NCBI RefSeq assembly: GCF_001881495.1
Contig: NZ_LUKY01000033.1
Span: 186,001 to 250,000 of the forward strand
Source: Candidatus Rickettsiella isopodorum
Lineage (GTDB): Bacteria > Pseudomonadota > Gammaproteobacteria > Diplorickettsiales > Diplorickettsiaceae
Length of the DNA stretch: 64,000 bases
Direction: 5' to 3'
The first letter of the stretch is position 1; each line of letters starts with the position of its first letter. The translations under genes were made by a program, and so were the position numbers. The notes beneath the pieces were generated by a model that had not been told where the DNA came from, made no database searches, and saw only the letters and a program-made list of their open reading frames with translations. This document shows, in pieces, positions 55,002 through 64,000 of the stretch.

Positions 55002-56147
55002 TTAATCACTCATAAACATAGCGAGTAAATTATTATAAAAGCGTTTGCCAAATTCTGTCGTTTCCATTGCAAATGTATCATAGGTAAGCAACCCTTGTTG
55101 CTTCGCTTTGTGTAAAATAGGCTGAATACTTGAAAAAGATAATCCTGTTCGTTGCTGAAATAATTCTGCTGGGATCTTTTGAAAAAGCCTTAACGCGTTT
55201 AACATAAATTCAAAAGGCAATTCTTTGGCTAGAATAAATTTTTCTTCCGCTAAAAAATGATTCTTCTGTGATAAGTAAGTTTTTGGATTTTTTTGTTTCC
55301 AAGCACGCTTAATAGTCATTTTTTTATTATCGGTTAGTTTACTGTGCGCACCTGCACCGATGCCTATATAATCACCAAATTGCCAATAATTACGATTATG
55401 ATTGCAATGGTATCCCTCTTTACTAAAAGCAGAAATTTCATAGTGCTCATAAGCTTTTTGACTAAAAATTTCTTCGCCTCGTTCTTGTAACTCCCCCATC
55501 GTTTCTTCTAATGGTAATTGCGGCGGCCTTTGATAAAACTCAGTATTTGGTTCAATCGTCAATTGATACCAAGAGATATGTGTGGGTTCCAATGAAAAGG
55601 CAATCTGCAAATCTTTTAAGCCTTCCATGATACTTTGTTCCGGCAAACCATGCATAAGATCGAGATTAATATTAGTAAATCCTGCTTTTTTAGCTGCAAT
55701 GACGGCTTGAATCGCTTCATCTCCATCGTGAATACGACCAAGGCGCTTTAGTTTTTCAGTTGAAAAACTTTGAATACCTAATGAAAGTCGATTGATACCT
55801 GCTTCACGATAAGCATAGAACCGCTGATATTCTACCGTTCCTGGATTTGCTTCTAACGTTATTTCGATAACATCAGAAAACTTTAAACGTTTAGCAAGTG
55901 CTACTAACAAATAGTTAAGTGTGTCGGGTGAAAATAAACTAGGAGTACCTCCACCCATAAAAATACTGGTGATGGGTCGATCGGGCAACTTTTCAAGATC
56001 TTGCTCTAAATCTGCAATCAATGCATTGATATAATTTTTTTCTGGTAACTCTGATAACAAAGTATGTGAGTTAAAATCACAATAAGGACATTTTCGAATA
56101 CACCAGGGAAAATGAATATAGAGCGACAAAGGCGGTAAAGTTAGCAT
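55002..56147 (-). CDS. hemW: Radical SAM haem chaperone HemW
   Basis: 381 residues from the ATG at 56147 (MLTLPPLSLYIHFPWC); an in-frame TTG at 56174 would add nine residues. The radical SAM cluster is CIRKCPYCDF, followed by FMGGGTPSLF, EANPGTVE, NRLSLGIQSF, NLDLMHGLPEQ, IGIGAGAHS. It has a C-terminal HemN-like domain. HemW binds haem and passes it to respiratory proteins; it was long named coproporphyrinogen oxidase-like HemN. The extra Cys of true HemN (CxxxCxxCxC) is Phe here, which supports HemW. Confidence 0.9.
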   Translation of the reverse strand: MLTLPPLSLYIHFPWCIRKCPYCDFNSHTLLSELPEKNYINALIADLEQDLEKLPDRPITSIFMGGGTPSLFSPDTLNYLLVALAKRLKFSDVIEITLEANPGTVEYQRFYAYREAGINRLSLGIQSFSTEKLKRLGRIHDGDEAIQAVIAAKKAGFTNINLDLMHGLPEQSIMEGLKDLQIAFSLEPTHISWYQLTIEPNTEFYQRPPQLPLEETMGELQERGEEIFSQKAYEHYEISAFSKEGYHCNHNRNYWQFGDYIGIGAGAHSKLTDNKKMTIKRAWKQKNPKTYLSQKNHFLAEEKFILAKELPFEFMLNALRLFQKIPAELFQQRTGLSFSSIQPILHKAKQQGLLTYDTFAMETTEFGKRFYNNLLAMFMSD

Positions 56148-56197
56148 ACATCTTGAGGTATGAGAATAATACAAATTTTACTAAAATAGCGGCATGA

Positions 56198-57109
56198 TTA
56201 TACCATGGGCAAGCTCAATTTTTGCTTTAATTGATAAAAATCTGTCCAAGGGTCATGTTTAAGCTGAGCTAATCGCTGAGGCAAGTTTTTTACGGTGAAG
56301 CTATCCGATTTAATTCGAGCATTTAATTCCTCCCAAGCCAAAGGAGTAGCTACGGTGGCATTTTCCTTAATACGAGTTGAATAAGGCGCAATGCTGCTAG
56401 CACCGCGTTGATTTCGAAGATAATCCACAAAAATCTTTCCTCTACGCTTTGTTTTGCTCATATTCGCAACAATAAGTTGTGGATTCTGTATAGACAAATA
56501 CTTTACAAACGTATGGGAAAATACTTTTATTTTATCCCAACTATACAATCGTTTAATAGGCACTACAACATGTAGTCCTTTACTACCGGTTGTTTTAACA
56601 AAACTTTTCAAGTTAAGCTTCTGTAAATGATCTTTGACTAAAAAAGCAGTTTCAATAACGCTTTTCCATTCGACTTGCAATCCCGGATCAAGATCGAATG
56701 TAATAAAATCGGGTTTTTCTATTTTATCAATTTGACTAGCCCAAGGATGAATTTCTAAAACCCCTAATTGTATTAAAGCCATTAAACCAGACTTATCCTT
56801 AATATAAAGATATGGCTCCGATTTATCGGTTTTATCTGGCAAAGTTACCGCATACAGATCCTGCGTTGCTGTCGTTAAATGTCTTTGATAAAAACAATTT
56901 TTCTTTTGGCCGTTGGGACACCGCAACAATGTTAATGGCCGTTTTAAAATATAAGGCAATATCCAATTTGCTACGGTATTATAATAATTGGCTAAATCTA
57001 ATTTAGTGAGGTTTACTCCGGGATATAATAATTTATCGGGGTGAGATAAATGAAAGTTTATTAATGCCCTGCTATTTTTAGCTAATTTTCTCCTATTGAG
57101 CTGACGCAT
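56198..57109 (-). CDS. ligD: LigD polymerase (primase-polymerase) domain protein
   Basis: 303 residues from the ATG at 57109. AAGGAG, overlapping the upstream stop codon, serves this start; the ATG at 57190 only rereads the ligase gene in another frame. The NHEJ polymerase domain has HPDKLLYPGVNLTKLDLANYY, FITFDLDPG (catalytic Asp pair) and FVKTTGSKGLHVVVPIKR. It fills gaps and adds nucleotides at broken DNA ends. In Pseudomonas-type LigD this is the C-terminal third of one protein; here it is a separate gene behind the ligase gene. Confidence 0.9.
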   Translation of the reverse strand: MRQLNRRKLAKNSRALINFHLSHPDKLLYPGVNLTKLDLANYYNTVANWILPYILKRPLTLLRCPNGQKKNCFYQRHLTTATQDLYAVTLPDKTDKSEPYLYIKDKSGLMALIQLGVLEIHPWASQIDKIEKPDFITFDLDPGLQVEWKSVIETAFLVKDHLQKLNLKSFVKTTGSKGLHVVVPIKRLYSWDKIKVFSHTFVKYLSIQNPQLIVANMSKTKRRGKIFVDYLRNQRGASSIAPYSTRIKENATVATPLAWEELNARIKSDSFTVKNLPQRLAQLKHDPWTDFYQLKQKLSLPMV

Positions 57110-57119
57110 TTCTTTAGAA

Positions 57120-58664
57120 CTACTCCTTGATAATTTCTTTCGGCCTTTTATCGCTGCGTAATCCTTTAAAGCTGGGATGGCGTAGCACACCTGCTCGCGT
57201 CCACTCAGTAAATTCTACTTCAACGATAATTTTTGGAATAACCCAAGACACATCGCCTATTGCTGCAGGGACATCCTTAAAAGGTATTTTATCCGTTTTA
57301 TATTTATTAAGTAGTTTTCTAATCTTTTTTAAAGAATTTTCATTAAAGCCAGTTCCAACTTTGCCACAATAAAGCAATTCCTTTCTTTTACCATGCACCG
57401 CTAATAATAATGAAGCAAAATAATGTCGATTTCCCTTTCCTAGTGTAAATCCTACCACTAAAAATTCTTGTCGTTTGCTACATTTACTTTTAAGCCAATT
57501 TCGATTTCTTCCTGGTAAATAAGGACTTAGTTTCTTTTTTGAGATTATTCCTTCTAAGCCTTTTTTACACGCTTTTTTAAAAAAAATATCGCCCTCTCTT
57601 CCATCAATATGCGCGCTAAAAATAAGCTTATTATTATTTAATGGAATTAATTTTTGTAATAATTGCTTACGCTCCTGTAAAGCACATAAACTTAAATCCA
57701 TACCTTGATAATAAATCAAATCAAAGACAATATAACTTAATATTGATTTTTCTTTTTTATTAATTGAATTAGATAGCAATTGGAAATCAGATTGTTTTTT
57801 ATTATTTATCGCAATGACTTCTCCATCTAGAATAGCTGATTTTAGATTTAGCTTTTGAACTTCCAGCTGTAATTCTTTAAATTTTTCTGTCCAGTCCTTT
57901 TGATTTCGAGTCAGAAACTTTATTTTTTTATCTTTAATAAAGCAAAGTAGACGATAACCATCAAATTTTACCTCATGTAGCCAATCATCTCCGGTAGGTG
58001 GTTTTTCGACCAATGTTGCTAATTCCGGCTGCATCGAATGAGACATGTGTTTTTTTCTGGCTTTGCTTAGCGTAATAGTTTTAGGTTTATCGGGTAAATC
58101 TGTATGGGATTTTTTTGCTATTCCCTCCAAAGATCGCCTGCTAATCACACTATTAGGTTTCGCTTGTGTAATATCATACTGTTTTTCTGATCGTGCAAAC
58201 TTATCTTTTACCTTAATAAATAACCAATTTTTTGGATTATTTTTAATTCGAACTAAATGCCAAGCCCCTTTTAATTTTTTCCCTTTTAAAATAAAACTTA
58301 AATGTCCTTTTTTATAAGCAAAATTAGCATCTGCCGTTTCGAATACCCAAGTACCAACATCCCAAAGCATCACCGTGCCCCCACCATATTCACCTTTGGG
58401 AATGATGCCTTCAAATTTTGCATATTCAATGGGATGATCTTCTACCTGTACCGCTAAGCGCTTAATTGAATTATCTAAGCTAGGCCCTTTAGGTATCGCC
58501 CAACTTTTTAAAACGCCATTTAATTCCAAACGTAGATCATAATGCAAATGACTAGCGGCATGTTTTTGAATAATATAAATTAATTGTTTGTTTTTTTTAA
58601 TGCTGCCATAGGGTTCAGAACTACGCTTAAAATCTCTTTTTTTGCGGTATTTTTCTAAAGACAT
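57120..58664 (-). CDS. ligD: LigD phosphoesterase-ligase protein
   Basis: 514 residues. The N-terminal 3'-phosphoesterase domain (about 15-170) has IQKHAASHLHYDLRLE (His and Asp ligands), VEDHPIEYAKFEGIIPKGEYGGG. After a linker, an ATP-dependent ligase domain has the nucleotidyl Lys in LHEVKFDGYRLL, ILDGEVIA, and EGIISKK, with an OB-fold C-terminus (VVGFTLGKG, VEVEFTEWTRAGVLRHPSFKGL). It seals double-strand breaks held by Ku. It starts six bases after the ku stop. It lacks the polymerase domain, which follows as its own gene. Confidence 0.92.
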   Translation of the reverse strand: MSLEKYRKKRDFKRSSEPYGSIKKNKQLIYIIQKHAASHLHYDLRLELNGVLKSWAIPKGPSLDNSIKRLAVQVEDHPIEYAKFEGIIPKGEYGGGTVMLWDVGTWVFETADANFAYKKGHLSFILKGKKLKGAWHLVRIKNNPKNWLFIKVKDKFARSEKQYDITQAKPNSVISRRSLEGIAKKSHTDLPDKPKTITLSKARKKHMSHSMQPELATLVEKPPTGDDWLHEVKFDGYRLLCFIKDKKIKFLTRNQKDWTEKFKELQLEVQKLNLKSAILDGEVIAINNKKQSDFQLLSNSINKKEKSILSYIVFDLIYYQGMDLSLCALQERKQLLQKLIPLNNNKLIFSAHIDGREGDIFFKKACKKGLEGIISKKKLSPYLPGRNRNWLKSKCSKRQEFLVVGFTLGKGNRHYFASLLLAVHGKRKELLYCGKVGTGFNENSLKKIRKLLNKYKTDKIPFKDVPAAIGDVSWVIPKIIVEVEFTEWTRAGVLRHPSFKGLRSDKRPKEIIKE

Positions 58665-58670
58665 AGCTAT

Positions 58671-59483
58671 CTATCCACGTTTTTTAGATGTTTTCTGCTT
58701 ATTTTTTTCTAAGCTTTTTTTCAATAAATCCACAAAATCAATGACATTGCTTTTCTTAAGCTTGGTTTTTATTCTCTTTGCAGAAACTTTTTTATGATGA
58801 ATCTTAGCTTCTACCCATTTTGATAAAGTTTCTCTAAATACATCATGATAGTCTTTCGGATTCCATTTGGTGGTCATACCATTCACCAATTGTTTAGCAA
58901 TCTCGATTTCTTTAGCTGAAATTTTGTAGGCCTTTACATTAGCCGAGGGAAATTCAAAATCCGCTACTTTTCTAAGTTCTTGGTGATATCTAAGCAGATT
59001 CAGTACAAGCGCGTTCTCATAAGGGATAAGTGCTGCTAAGTACTCGCGGGTATGAATAATAACTTTAGAAATTCCGACTTTTTTAGTATCTTTTAAGATT
59101 TCACGCAGTAAAACATAAGCCTTTTGACCTTTCTTATCCGGCACTAAATAATAAGGTTTTTCAAAATCCATCGTACTAATGCTATTTTTATTAACAAACG
59201 TAACAATATCAATCGTCTTCGAATGTTCGCCTGAAATAGCTTTAATGTCAGACTGTTTTAACACCCAGTAATTATTATCATCATATTCGTATCCCTTAGC
59301 AATATCCGTCCAAGGCACTTCTTCACCGGTATGTTCATTGATACGCATATAGCGAATTCTTGCTTTATCACGGCTATCGATTAATTTAAATTGTATATCA
59401 AATTTTTTTTCAGCTGGATATAAAATAACCGGTATGTTGACTAAACCAAACGTAATATATCCTTTCCAAATAGGCCTTACCAT
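58671..59483 (-). CDS. ku: Bacterial Ku protein, non-homologous end joining
   Basis: 270 residues with the Ku core: PIWKGYITFGLVNIPVILYPA, YMRINEHTGEEVPWTDIAKGYEYDDN (a bacterial Ku signature) and YYLVPDKKGQKAYVLLREIL. The C-terminal tail is very Lys-rich (NKQKTSKKRG), which in other Ku proteins helps DNA binding and LigD recruitment. It forms a ring on DNA ends. First gene of ku-ligD-ligD on the minus strand. Confidence 0.94.
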   Translation of the reverse strand: MVRPIWKGYITFGLVNIPVILYPAEKKFDIQFKLIDSRDKARIRYMRINEHTGEEVPWTDIAKGYEYDDNNYWVLKQSDIKAISGEHSKTIDIVTFVNKNSISTMDFEKPYYLVPDKKGQKAYVLLREILKDTKKVGISKVIIHTREYLAALIPYENALVLNLLRYHQELRKVADFEFPSANVKAYKISAKEIEIAKQLVNGMTTKWNPKDYHDVFRETLSKWVEAKIHHKKVSAKRIKTKLKKSNVIDFVDLLKKSLEKNKQKTSKKRG

Positions 59484-59788
59484 TTAAGTCTTCCTTTATT
59501 TCAAGTTAAAAACCCTTTTATATTATATATCTAGCAGCTATTTAATGATCGGAAATTTTAAACTGACTATTTTTCGAGCAGTCATTTAATTCCCCAAGAC
59601 AGTCATTTTTCGGTTTTTTTATTGTTTTAAATAATAAGCACAAACGCTAGAATAACGTTAAATGCGTTGTTTGCGACACTGGCAGCGAACAAGCTGCTCC
59701 GTGCGGCGCGTAGACGCTATAATCCGAAACAATTGCACATGAAAGAAAAGATATGACGAATTTTTATTTAATGGGTTTATAGCTGGTT
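59484..59788. other. 305-base divergent spacer before the polysaccharide cluster
   Basis: Between ku (minus) and the first glycosyltransferase (plus). The first half is AT-rich and has two spaced agtcattt repeats (59579, 59600). The stretch 59660-59730 is noticeably GC-richer than its surroundings (gtgcggcgcgtagacgc) and has a TATAAT at 59718-59723 that could serve the glycosyltransferase genes, though without a good -35 box. No RNA gene is recognised. Confidence 0.45.
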
Positions 59789-62182
59789 ATGCTATCCTAC
59801 AAACTCGGTTTTAGTTTTGTAAAAATAATGAATACATTAAGAAATTACTTCACTCATTTTGCGTATCGTTGTTATGTAAACTTTTATTTAAAGTGCTATG
59901 TAAAGTTGCCACGTTGTTTGAAAACAATAGTGAAAAAACTGAGAAATAGATACTTTACCTCAGATCAATTACCAGCAGATGTTACAAGTCGGAATATAAT
60001 CGATTTTATCAACCAAATAGCCTCCTTTGTTGATAGAGACAACTCTGTTTTTCTAGTGCAATCAACCATCATGAATTATTTAGGAACTGAATTCTATAAT
60101 GGTGGGGCTGAACGCTATATGTTGGATCTCGCTAAACTCTTACTTGAGCAAGGCTATACTGTTTATTGTGTACAATATGCGCTGGATCGCCCTTGGATTA
60201 GAAATTATTACGGACTTACTATTATTGGATTACCGAGTATTGCCAAACCAATATTATTTAGATGGTGTGTGTCACAGCTAACGCAAGGCGTAGCACTTGT
60301 TATTAGCTCACCTTTTAATCTCGTTACGAAGGAAAACGCAAAGAAAATTATAGGAATTAGCCACGGTATTTTTTGGGATCATCCTACTCTAAATGAACAA
60401 GCGACGAACATTCTCCAATCAATTAACCCCTTAGATAGATTAGTTACTGTTGATACGGCCACACTGAATGTTATTAGAAGCCAGCAAATCAAGAATTTAA
60501 ATAAAGTCGTTTTTATTCCTAACTATGTTGATCGTAAAAAGTTTTTCCCCGCTAAATACATAAGTAAAAATGAAAGACTCGTTATTTTATACCCAAGAAG
60601 GCTTTATACACCCAGAGGATTTTGGCTGGTACGGACATTAATCCCAAAACTACTCCATGAATTCGATGACATCAGTTTTTTATTTTGCGGCAAAGCAGAA
60701 AACACAGAAATGAAAGCGATAAAAGTGTTGATACAACGCTATGGGGATAAAGTGAAACATCGTGTTTGTTCACCTGATGCGATGGGCGCTGTATATCGCC
60801 AAGCTGATATCGTGCTGATTCCCACTCTGCATTCAGAAGGAACCTCAATGAGTTTAATTGAGGCCATGGCTTCAAAGAAAGCGATTATTGCCACGTATGT
60901 GGGAGGCTTGACTGATTTAATCAGCGACCGTTTTAATGGTCTGATGGTTTATCCGGGCAACAAAGAAGAATTATATCAAGCAATTAAAGCGTTCATTATT
61001 AATAAAGACTTGCGCGATGAGATGGCAAAAAATGCCTACGAAAAATCCTTGGCGTTCGATATTTCTTTGTGGAAAGAAAAATGGCTGCGTGTTCTTGGCC
61101 CACTATTAAATGAGCGTAAAACAAAATTAAACCCTATATCCCGCAGGATATCTGAACTTTCATTAGTTCATATGCATACGCTAGGCATCACATTTGATAT
61201 GATGGTGCAGCGTCCGCAACAACTCTTTAAAGCGTTGTCCTTGTTAGGTGCAAAATGTTTTTTCTTAGAAGATAAGCCTGGTGATCAGCAGCATATGGTT
61301 AATAAAAATCTTATTATCAGTGGACGTGAAGCCCATGTCGATTTTTCGGGTATGATTGCCTACACTTATTTTGCATCAAACTATGCGCATATAAAAAACA
61401 ACAAACCACAGTGGCTAATCTATGATGTGCTCGATACGCCGACTATACATAATTGTTCTGATTATTTGAAAAACCATGACTCTATGTTAGTCGCTGCTGA
61501 TATGATTTTAACGAGCAGCCAGTTACTTTATCAACAGTATCGTCATAAGTTTTCTGAAAAAATAATCAAGTATATTCCCAATGCGGCAACACCAAGTGAT
61601 TGGATTAGCGGTAATGCATGTAAGCCAATCGATTTTCCACGTTACGCGAATAAAACTATAGGTTATTATGGTGCACTTGCGGAATGGTTTGATTTTTCAT
61701 TACTCGATAAATTATGTCTTGATTTTCCCACCTGTCAGTTGCTGCTCATTGGACCCTGTCGTGAAAACTATTCTGAATATAAACAACTGTCTTCCCTATT
61801 AGAAAAACATAGTAATTTATTCTACCTGGGCTTAAAAAAATATACGGATCTGGCAAATTATGCCCATTATTTTGATGTCGGTATCATACCGCATGTTGAT
61901 CAGCACAAAGTAACTCAAGCTTCTTCACAGGTTAAATTGTATGAATACATGAATGTGGGAATGCCTATAGTATCGAGCGATATACCTGAATGCAGACAAT
62001 ACCAATCTGCACAGATTGCAAAAAGTCATGATGAGTTTCTCGCATTAGTACGACGTTCACTGAATCTGCCCAAAGAAGACACCTATTTTAAAATCATGAA
62101 AAAAGAAGCTAAAGAAAATACTTGGCAAGTACGTGCAAACTGTTTAATAGAAGCTATTTATGAACATTTTAGTATTGAGTGA
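59789..62182 (+). CDS. Tandem two-domain glycosyltransferase
   Basis: 797 residues. The first GT-B unit (about 60-440) has YNGGAERYMLDLAKLLLEQGYTVY, ILYPRRLYTPRGFWLVR and the GT4 motif LIEAMASKKAIIATYVGGLTDLI. The second unit (about 455-797) has YDVLDTPTIHNCSDYL, YIPNAATPSDW, TIGYYGALAEWFDF and LYEYMNVGMPIVSSDIPECR. Each looks like a complete retaining glycosyltransferase, so the protein may add two sugars in succession. The N-terminal 50 residues are basic and aromatic. An ATG at 59828 is an alternative start. It overlaps the next gene by 23 bases. Confidence 0.85.
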   Translation: MLSYKLGFSFVKIMNTLRNYFTHFAYRCYVNFYLKCYVKLPRCLKTIVKKLRNRYFTSDQLPADVTSRNIIDFINQIASFVDRDNSVFLVQSTIMNYLGTEFYNGGAERYMLDLAKLLLEQGYTVYCVQYALDRPWIRNYYGLTIIGLPSIAKPILFRWCVSQLTQGVALVISSPFNLVTKENAKKIIGISHGIFWDHPTLNEQATNILQSINPLDRLVTVDTATLNVIRSQQIKNLNKVVFIPNYVDRKKFFPAKYISKNERLVILYPRRLYTPRGFWLVRTLIPKLLHEFDDISFLFCGKAENTEMKAIKVLIQRYGDKVKHRVCSPDAMGAVYRQADIVLIPTLHSEGTSMSLIEAMASKKAIIATYVGGLTDLISDRFNGLMVYPGNKEELYQAIKAFIINKDLRDEMAKNAYEKSLAFDISLWKEKWLRVLGPLLNERKTKLNPISRRISELSLVHMHTLGITFDMMVQRPQQLFKALSLLGAKCFFLEDKPGDQQHMVNKNLIISGREAHVDFSGMIAYTYFASNYAHIKNNKPQWLIYDVLDTPTIHNCSDYLKNHDSMLVAADMILTSSQLLYQQYRHKFSEKIIKYIPNAATPSDWISGNACKPIDFPRYANKTIGYYGALAEWFDFSLLDKLCLDFPTCQLLLIGPCRENYSEYKQLSSLLEKHSNLFYLGLKKYTDLANYAHYFDVGIIPHVDQHKVTQASSQVKLYEYMNVGMPIVSSDIPECRQYQSAQIAKSHDEFLALVRRSLNLPKEDTYFKIMKKEAKENTWQVRANCLIEAIYEHFSIE

Positions 62183-63389
62183 TAATTATCCACCAGAAAT
62201 GAATGCAAATGCCCGAATCATATCCGAACTCCTTGAACATTGGGCGCAAACTCATCCTGTTACCGTGCTAACCTGCCACCCTAATTTTCCAAGAGGCAGA
62301 ATCTTCAATACTCACAAAAACCAGTGGCGACAAAAAACAACCCTTAAAGGGGTAGAAATTATTCGCTTAAAAACCTATATGCATCCTAACACTGGATTTG
62401 TCAGAAGAAGTTTGGACTTTTTTTCGTTTGGATTCGTTTCTTTTTTCGCAGGTTTATTCCAAAAAAACGTGGATATAGTCATCGGCGTCACGCCGCAATT
62501 TTTTTCTGCCTTATCCGCGTGTTATTTGGCGTTAATCAAAAAAAGACCCTTCGTCATGATTCTATGCGATTTGTGGCCTGATTCTATTGTAGCTAACGAT
62601 GTTATGAAAAAAAATTGGCTTTATAGAGTACTTAAAAAGATTGAATATTGGATGTATCATAAAGCAGCCTCGATAGTAATTCTATCAAGGTCGTTTAGAA
62701 AAAATTTACATCAAGCCGGTATTACGGATAACAAAATTTTCACATCTATTTCAGGTGTCAGCAAGCAATTTTATCCACGACCCAAAAATCCCATTATACT
62801 CACACATTATAATTTAACAGGTAAATTTGTTATAGGTTATATTGGTAGTTTGGGCATTTCCCATAGTCATCATGATATCCTGTTACTTGCGGAATCACTA
62901 CGCAACACGAGCTCTTTCCCATTCCATTTTCTTATTTTAGGCGATGGAGTAAAACGTGCTGAGTTGTCGCAACAAAAAAAGGATCGTGGTTTGGATAATG
63001 TGGATATTGATGGTCCTTTTTCGGCAGATCGCATCCCTGACTACTGGTCTGTTATCGACATAGCCATTGTGCCGCTTGCCAACACACAGACTAATACAAC
63101 CGTGTTACCTTCTAAAATTTTGGAAGCTTTAGGCATGGGAATACCTATTGTTTTATATGCACCCGAAGGTGAGGCCAAAAAATTCTTAGCAGAAACACAA
63201 GCAGGGTGGTATGTCTCCGTAGGAGATTTGATCGCATTAGAAAAACGATGCGTAGAACTTTTTATGCAGAATACACTTATTTCGCATAAAAAAAAGCAAG
63301 CTCTTAACGTCGCCAGCCAGTTTACCCGGGAGCAACAAGCGGGTGATTTATTGGCACACTTAAAAACAGTTTATGAAGCTGCAAAATGA
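62160..63389 (+). CDS. Glycosyltransferase family 4, WcaI-like
   Basis: 409 residues, beginning MNILVLSDNYPPEMNANARI, with PVTVLTCHPNFPRGRIF, MILCDLWPDSIVAND, FVIGYIGSLGISHSHHDI and VLPSKILEALGMGIPIVLYAPEGEAKKFL. This is the pattern of GT4 enzymes annotated WcaI or in O-antigen/capsule loci. The donor and acceptor cannot be read. Coupled on both sides: it overlaps the tandem transferase and, by four bases (ATGA), the 2-epimerase gene. Confidence 0.87.
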   Translation: MNILVLSDNYPPEMNANARIISELLEHWAQTHPVTVLTCHPNFPRGRIFNTHKNQWRQKTTLKGVEIIRLKTYMHPNTGFVRRSLDFFSFGFVSFFAGLFQKNVDIVIGVTPQFFSALSACYLALIKKRPFVMILCDLWPDSIVANDVMKKNWLYRVLKKIEYWMYHKAASIVILSRSFRKNLHQAGITDNKIFTSISGVSKQFYPRPKNPIILTHYNLTGKFVIGYIGSLGISHSHHDILLLAESLRNTSSFPFHFLILGDGVKRAELSQQKKDRGLDNVDIDGPFSADRIPDYWSVIDIAIVPLANTQTNTTVLPSKILEALGMGIPIVLYAPEGEAKKFLAETQAGWYVSVGDLIALEKRCVELFMQNTLISHKKKQALNVASQFTREQQAGDLLAHLKTVYEAAK

Positions 63390-64000
63390 AAAAAAGAACG
63401 ATTGTTTGTGTCATTGGTACCAGACCGGATGCATTGAAAATGATTCCGGTGATCGAAGCGTTGGAGTCCGATGGACGATTTTTTGTAGAGACCGTTATTA
63501 CAGGTCAACACAGAGAGTTATTAGAACCGATTCTACAAGAATTTCACATTAATTCAGCAATTAATTTTTCGGTAATGCGTCCTGATCAAAGCCTGAATTC
63601 ATTAAGTGCTAAACTATTAAGCCATTTTGATCGTTTTTTCTCTGAAAATCACTGCGATTTAGTGATTGCACAAGGTGATACCCATAGTACTTTTATGGCC
63701 GGTTTATCTGCTTTTTATCGAAAAATTCCTTTTGCACATATTGAGGCAGGCCTCAGAACGACTACAATTCATCGCCCCTTTCCAGAAGAGTTGAATCGTA
63801 GAACTATTTCTATGTTAGCCAATTTGCATTTTTGCCCGACACAACAATCCGCTAATAATTTGTCAAAAGAAGGTATTCACACGAATGTATTTATCACAGG
63901 TAACACGATTATTGATACCTTATATCACTATAGAAAAAAAATAGGTGTGCAGAAACCAACGGACGAAAAAATAATTTTAGTGACCTGCCATCGCCGAGAA
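63386..64000 (+). CDS. wecB: UDP-N-acetylglucosamine 2-epimerase, N-terminal part (runs off the window)
   Basis: 205 codons to the edge, starting at the ATG that overlaps the previous stop. The non-hydrolysing epimerase motifs are GTRPDALKMIPVI, TGQHRELL, VIAQGDTHSTFMAGLSAFY, AHIEAGLRT, PEELNRR and ITGNTIIDTL. It makes UDP-ManNAc for surface polysaccharide. The usual GTRPE motif reads GTRPD here, a conservative change. The C-terminal half is outside the window. Confidence 0.92.
   Translation, partial: MKKRTIVCVIGTRPDALKMIPVIEALESDGRFFVETVITGQHRELLEPILQEFHINSAINFSVMRPDQSLNSLSAKLLSHFDRFFSENHCDLVIAQGDTHSTFMAGLSAFYRKIPFAHIEAGLRTTTIHRPFPEELNRRTISMLANLHFCPTQQSANNLSKEGIHTNVFITGNTIIDTLYHYRKKIGVQKPTDEKIILVTCHRRE

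Noticed and set aside
57110-57190. N-terminal extension of the LigD polymerase gene, or a frameshift within a single ligD
   Set aside because: The extra residues are simply the ligase end read in another frame. A good ribosome binding site serves the later ATG, so two genes is the simpler reading, although a sequencing error cannot be fully excluded.

Overview
The window looks like a piece of an AT-rich gammaproteobacterial chromosome. The gene content (holC-valS, pilM facing mrcA, lpoA-yraN-diaA, relA with a degraded HD site, ygfZ, trmB, elbB) is gammaproteobacterial. The small intergenic spaces, AT-rich base use, effector-like orphan proteins and thiamine-precursor salvage would suit a host-associated member of the Legionellales, for example the Coxiellaceae (Rickettsiella/Diplorickettsia type). 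That placement is inference: there is no rRNA gene here and no search was run.

Layout. 1-13.6 kb is mostly housekeeping: the 5' part of citrate synthase (gltA), rluC, adk, a PolB-like exonuclease overlapping rlmD, dacB (PBP4), relA, xseA, and topA-dprA on the minus strand. 13.8-21 kb holds ppa, a HIT protein, a transglycosylase-like protein that seems to lack its catalytic Glu, holC-valS, and dnaQ-nhaA ending in a clear terminator. 21-22.2 kb is an AT-rich accessory patch with an unknown protein built like an inclusion-membrane protein and a 73-residue orphan. 22.2-31.5 kb has hemE, a FUSC-type membrane protein, a compact type IV pilus assembly operon (pilM, pilN, a fused pilO-pilP, a short pilQ) facing mrcA (PBP1A), and a TlpA-like thioredoxin. 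31.7-34.4 kb is a TPP riboswitch followed by a thiZ-thiX-thiY-like ABC importer. 34.5-39.6 kb has uvrD, an Smr protein and lpoA-yraN-diaA.

39.6-45.2 kb is an archaic (Csu/spore coat U type) chaperone-usher pilus locus with four single-domain subunits, a chaperone and an usher. 45.4-48.7 kb has ygfZ, a small exported protein, an MFS transporter, tRNA-Arg(CCU) and two very small genes, one CcmD-like, leading into lpxK. 49.7-53.5 kb is an arnT-arnC-UDP-glucuronate decarboxylase cluster for lipid A sugar decoration. 53.6-56.2 kb has elbB, trmB and hemW. 56.2-59.5 kb is a non-homologous end-joining operon, ku-ligD, in which LigD is split into a phosphoesterase-ligase protein and a separate polymerase protein. 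59.8-64 kb opens a surface polysaccharide cluster: a tandem glycosyltransferase, a WcaI-like glycosyltransferase and the start of a wecB-type UDP-GlcNAc 2-epimerase.

Across the window, many genes build or decorate the cell envelope: dacB, mrcA with its activator lpoA, lpxK, the arn genes, pili and polysaccharide. A second group handles DNA: topA, dprA, xseA, uvrD, dnaQ, holC, ku/ligD. A short dispersed intergenic element with conserved ends occurs four times (about 10.0, 14.4, 24.4 and 36.7 kb). No CRISPR array, insertion sequence or prophage was seen.
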